This document shows, piece after piece, positions 61,064 to 64,000 of a stretch of 64,000 bases of DNA. A program made the position numbers and the translations under genes. The notes below the pieces were generated by a model. That model saw nothing but the letters and a program-made list of their open reading frames with translations, ran no database searches and was not told where the DNA came from. The stretch covers positions 3,038,001 to 3,102,000 of the forward strand of contig NZ_JACCAC010000001.1 in the NCBI RefSeq assembly GCF_013409425.1, in the 5' to 3' direction. Within the stretch, counting starts at the first letter, position 1. Every line of letters begins with the position of its first letter. This DNA is from Nocardioides perillae. Its GTDB lineage: Bacteria; Actinomycetota; Actinomycetes; Propionibacteriales; Nocardioidaceae.

Positions 61064-63589
61064 TCAGGAGCCGCTGAGGACGCGTCGGCTCACCCGCGCG
61101 CGCGCCACCTCGCGGGGCGTGAAGGGGAAGGTCACCCACCGCTCCTGACCGAAGAGCCGCGTCTGGTCGGTCGACCACGGCGAGCGGGGGTCCTCGGACT
61201 GCCCGTAGGTGAGGATGGTGCGGGCCAGCACCGAGCCGTCGCGGCGGAACGCGACCGACTGCACGTGCGACGAGCCGTAGGTCACCGGGCTGAGCCGGTC
61301 GCGGTTGCGCAGCGGCGTGCGGGACACCGTCACGTTGGCGTTGCCCGTCGTGCCCTCACCGCCGCCGATCGGCAGCGGCGGGGCGCCGCGGTCGCCGGCG
61401 ACGTGCAGGCTGCCCCACGGGGCGTCGAGCCGCACCCGCGCGGCCCGCAGCTCGGCGACGGCGTCGGCCATCGCCTGGACCACAGCGGCGTTGCCCTCGT
61501 CGAGGTCGCGCGGCGTGCCGACCGGGTCGGCGGCGTCGAAGGGCACCTCCCAGATCGAGCCGTCGGTGGGCAGCCGGCGCACGAACTCCTCGAAGAGGTG
61601 GTTGCCCCGGCTCGTCGTGTCGGAGCGACCGTCCCAGGCCGCGAGCACGTCGCAGGCCCGACCCACCTCGGCCGCCTCGCAGACCGCCGCGAGGTCACCG
61701 CCCTCGCGCATCAGCTCGGCACCGAAGACGCGGTTCTCGTGCTGGCTGGCCCGCAGCGTCTCGGGCGACACCCGACGGCCGCGGGCGAGCCCGTCGGTGC
61801 CGGCGAGGCGGTCGAGGACGTAGCGGTAGACCATCCGGGTGCGCAGGCTGCGCTCGCACCGCTCGCAGCCGATGATGCCGGCGAAGCCCTCGAGGGGCTG
61901 GGCGGGATTCGGCAGCCAGTAGGAGTCGTTGGCGTTGACGACCCAGTCCCGGCGCACCGCGTCGGGAAGGTTGGCGGAGCCGAAGATGCCGGGCCGCGCG
62001 GCGTCGGCGTCGTCGCCCCAGGCGCAGGCGCTCTGGGCGAGGGCGCCGTTGAGGCCCGGCAGCCCGGCGACCTGCTGCAGCACCTTGCCCACGGGCGTGG
62101 TGCAGACCGCGGCGAGGTCGTCGGGCACGTTCGGCACGACCGAGTGGTCGGCGTAGAGGACGTCGCCGCGGCGGTCGGCCGCGATCGTGTTGACCCACGG
62201 CATGCCGGCGCCGCGGTCCTGCGCGGCCAGCAGGCTGCGCACGCTCGTGGCCTTCGCCATGAGGTGGAAGGTGTCGACGGTGCGCAGGTGCTCGGCGTTG
62301 GCGTCGCGCACCGCCCACACGCTGGCGGGCGACCAGCCCATGAGCAGCGCCGGCGCGTCCAGCACGTAGCCGACCGGCGTGCGGTAGAGGTCCTCCTCGA
62401 CCGTCGTGACCGAGCCGTCGGCCTGCTTCACCGGGATCCGCACCACGCGGCGCTCGAGCGGCTGCGGGCCGCTCTCGGTCAGGATGGTGTCGGGACCGAC
62501 GGTCGGGAACTCGTAGGGCGTGAAGCGGTAGGCCGTGGAGACGGTGTGGCTCCACGCCACGTCGCGGTTCCAGCCGATGTTGACGACCGGGGAGCCGACG
62601 AGGCTGGCTCCGGCGACGTCGTAGCGGCCCGGGATCGTCAGGTGCTGCTGAGCGAACTTGTAGCGCCCGCGCCACGGGAAGTGCGGGTTGCCCAGCACCA
62701 TGCCGCGGCCCGTGGTCGTGACGTCGGCGCCGGCGGCGGTCGCGTTGGAGCCGAACGGGGCCTCGGGGTCCTTGCCGAGACCGCGCAGCAGGGCCTCGCG
62801 GTCGACGTCGGCCGCGAGCGGCACCTGCGGCAGCCCCGGGTCGTCGGGGCTGGGCGGGTCGGCCTCGACGATCTCCTTGACCAGGAAGCCGCTGGAGGCG
62901 AGCAGGTTGGCGAGGTACACGCCGTACCAGAGGTCGACGGAGGTGACCCGCTGCCGCAGGTAGGCCGCGCCGCGGCACTCGGGGTCGCGGACGCCGGCCG
63001 GGCCGCCCACGCTGCGCAGGTAGCGCTCCACGCCGGCGACGTAGCCCGCGACCATCGCCTTCGTCTCCCGGCCGGGACCGTTGACGGGGTCGGCCAGCAG
63101 CCGCTCGACGACCCTCCGTGCGCGCAGGTCGGCGGCGAGGGTGTCGACCTGGAGGTTGGTGCCGTTCATGGCGACCTGGTCGTCGTAGCGCGCCGTCGCG
63201 CCGAACCAGCGGGAGCGTCGGCCCTGGCCGGTCAGCACCGTGTCGGCGAGGTTGCAGATGTGGGTCTCGGCGGTCGCGAAGCCGGAGCCGTAGCCCAGCG
63301 AGCCCCACGTGCGCGCGGTGATGTGCGGGATGCCGTGGCGGGTGCGGGTGACGGTGGCGCGGTAGCGCGGACCGCGCCCGTCTGCGCGCCCGTCGAGGTC
63401 GACCGCGGCGGCGGGGCCGGCGGCGGCGCCGGCGAGGGTGGGCGCCGCCGTCGCGGTGGTCGACGCCGTGACCGGGGCCGGCACAGCGGCCGAGGTGGCG
63501 CCCGGCACGAGCGCCGGGGTGAGGGCGGCGCCGACGGCCAGCGCCGCGAGGGCGGCGACGGGTCGGCGGACGGGGGGTCTACGACGCAA
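61064..63589 (-). CDS. Secreted penicillin-acylase-family Ntn hydrolase (aculeacin/AHL acylase-like)
   Basis: An 841-residue exported precursor. A twin-Arg-like start (RRRPPVRRP) and an Ala-rich hydrophobic core form the signal, cleaved around 35. The alpha chain ends before the autoproteolytic Gly280-Ser281, in APFGSNATAAG, where Ser281 becomes the N-terminal nucleophile. GRGMVLGNPHFPW follows as in aculeacin-A and N-acyl-homoserine-lactone acylases. NIGWNRDVAWSHTVS and VNANDSYWLPNP (the Asn) are the other conserved beta-chain segments. The start is TTG at 63589 with AGGAG 6 nt upstream. It should remove long acyl chains from amides outside the cell. Confidence 0.87.
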   Translation of the reverse strand: MRRRPPVRRPVAALAALAVGAALTPALVPGATSAAVPAPVTASTTATAAPTLAGAAAGPAAAVDLDGRADGRGPRYRATVTRTRHGIPHITARTWGSLGYGSGFATAETHICNLADTVLTGQGRRSRWFGATARYDDQVAMNGTNLQVDTLAADLRARRVVERLLADPVNGPGRETKAMVAGYVAGVERYLRSVGGPAGVRDPECRGAAYLRQRVTSVDLWYGVYLANLLASSGFLVKEIVEADPPSPDDPGLPQVPLAADVDREALLRGLGKDPEAPFGSNATAAGADVTTTGRGMVLGNPHFPWRGRYKFAQQHLTIPGRYDVAGASLVGSPVVNIGWNRDVAWSHTVSTAYRFTPYEFPTVGPDTILTESGPQPLERRVVRIPVKQADGSVTTVEEDLYRTPVGYVLDAPALLMGWSPASVWAVRDANAEHLRTVDTFHLMAKATSVRSLLAAQDRGAGMPWVNTIAADRRGDVLYADHSVVPNVPDDLAAVCTTPVGKVLQQVAGLPGLNGALAQSACAWGDDADAARPGIFGSANLPDAVRRDWVVNANDSYWLPNPAQPLEGFAGIIGCERCERSLRTRMVYRYVLDRLAGTDGLARGRRVSPETLRASQHENRVFGAELMREGGDLAAVCEAAEVGRACDVLAAWDGRSDTTSRGNHLFEEFVRRLPTDGSIWEVPFDAADPVGTPRDLDEGNAAVVQAMADAVAELRAARVRLDAPWGSLHVAGDRGAPPLPIGGGEGTTGNANVTVSRTPLRNRDRLSPVTYGSSHVQSVAFRRDGSVLARTILTYGQSEDPRSPWSTDQTRLFGQERWVTFPFTPREVARARVSRRVLSGS

Positions 63590-63670
63590 CGGGGGCTCCT
63601 GTGACGGTGGACACGGTTGCCTGTGCCAACTGCGGAGCAGGGTCGACGTTACGGGTCCGTGACCCTGGGG

Positions 63671-64000
63671 CTAGAGGTAAAGGCCTGCGCCCTCGTCGGC
63701 GACCCGCTCGGCCGCGACGGCGTGCACGTCGCGCTCGCGCATGACGACGTAGACGTGGGCGTGCACCTCGACCTCCGCCTTGTCCTCCGGGTCGAAGAGG
63801 ACGCGGTCGCCCACCTCGACCGCGCGCACGTGGGGGCCGCACGCCACCACGCGCGACCACGCCAGGCGGCGCGCACCCATCGCGGCGGTCGCCGGGATGA
63901 CGATGCCGCCCGAGCTGCGACGCTCGCCGGCCTCGTCGTCGACCTCGACGAGCAGCCGGTCGTGCAGCATCTTGACCGGGACGCCCCCGGCGGTGCTCAC
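63671..64000 (-). CDS. GroES-family co-chaperonin (possibly partial at window edge)
   Basis: A protein of up to 109 residues. VKMLHDRLLVEVDDEAGERR, SSGGIVIPATAAMGARRLAW, VVACGPHVRAVEVGDRVLFDPEDKAEVEV and ADEGAGLYL give the GroES fold in the divergent actinobacterial GroES-like group. That group has an extended, altered mobile loop compared with housekeeping GroES. A GTG lies exactly at 64000 (VSTAGGVPV), but the frame may continue past the edge. No groEL is in view. It is 81 bp upstream of the acylase gene on the same strand. Confidence 0.8.
   Translation of the reverse strand: MSTAGGVPVKMLHDRLLVEVDDEAGERRSSGGIVIPATAAMGARRLAWSRVVACGPHVRAVEVGDRVLFDPEDKAEVEVHAHVYVVMRERDVHAVAAERVADEGAGLYL

Overview
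The window comes from a high-GC (about 70-75% by eye) actinobacterium, most likely Nocardioidaceae (Nocardioides-like). This rests on GTG/ATG-rich genes with G/C third positions, a mycothiol-type reductase, the DUF4233-folC pair, a tig-clpP1-clpP2-clpX block and SCO6745-type proteins. From memory, positions 1-31000 follow the order of the Mycobacterium tuberculosis Rv2446c-Rv2478c region (folC, valS, clpX, clpP2, clpP1, tig, rpiB, Rv2466c, pepN, Rv2468c, glbO, thioesterase, ettA, SSB-like). That is vertically inherited housekeeping context. I see no prophage, transposase, CRISPR array or large island.

Layout. 1-15433: folate and tRNA charging (folC, a divergent type-2 valS), protein quality control (clpX, clpP2, clpP1, tig) beside tRNA-Pro and tRNA-Gly, a membrane SpoIIE-type phosphatase, rpiB, two hydrolases, and LURP-one-like and SCO6745-like genes. 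15528-31484: metG, a secreted PGRP amidase, a Rv2466c-like reductase, pepN, a small GIY-YIG gene embedded in palindromic repeats, DUF5130, mscS, osmC, glbO, thioesterase, thiolase, marR, ettA, an SSB-like gene and a lipoprotein. 31512-42796: a prsW plus two dynamin-like GTPase gene cluster, pepP, a Ser/Thr-rich secreted protein, tRNA-Arg, wrbA, lapA-domain, aldo/keto reductase, adenosine deaminase and orn genes, and tRNA-His. 42973-53799: a signalling-rich stretch with an Aer-like PAS protein coupled to a soluble MCP, a PAS histidine kinase, a flavoprotein, tRNA-Lys, an ion-channel gene broken by a frameshift, a Rieske protein, two SpoIIE-type phosphatases with different sensors, a STAS protein and a PucR-type regulator. 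54082-60972: a tightly coupled livF-livG-fadD-livH-livM-livK operon that joins a branched-chain-type ABC importer to an acyl-CoA synthetase. 61064-64000: a secreted Ntn-type acylase and a GroES-family gene at the edge.

The clearest cross-cutting signal is leaderless initiation. At least fifteen genes have a TANNNT -10 hexamer ending 6-8 nt before an ATG or GTG with no Shine-Dalgarno. Several start codons were chosen on this basis. Genes with genuine GGAGG-type sites (clpX, tig, osmC, livF, livK, acylase and others) form the other class. The most interesting loci are the repeat-embedded GIY-YIG gene, the frameshifted channel in a phosphatase-Rieske-channel cluster, the split Aer-like receptor, the kinase-less phosphatase/STAS set, and the importer/CoA-ligase operon facing a secreted acylase.
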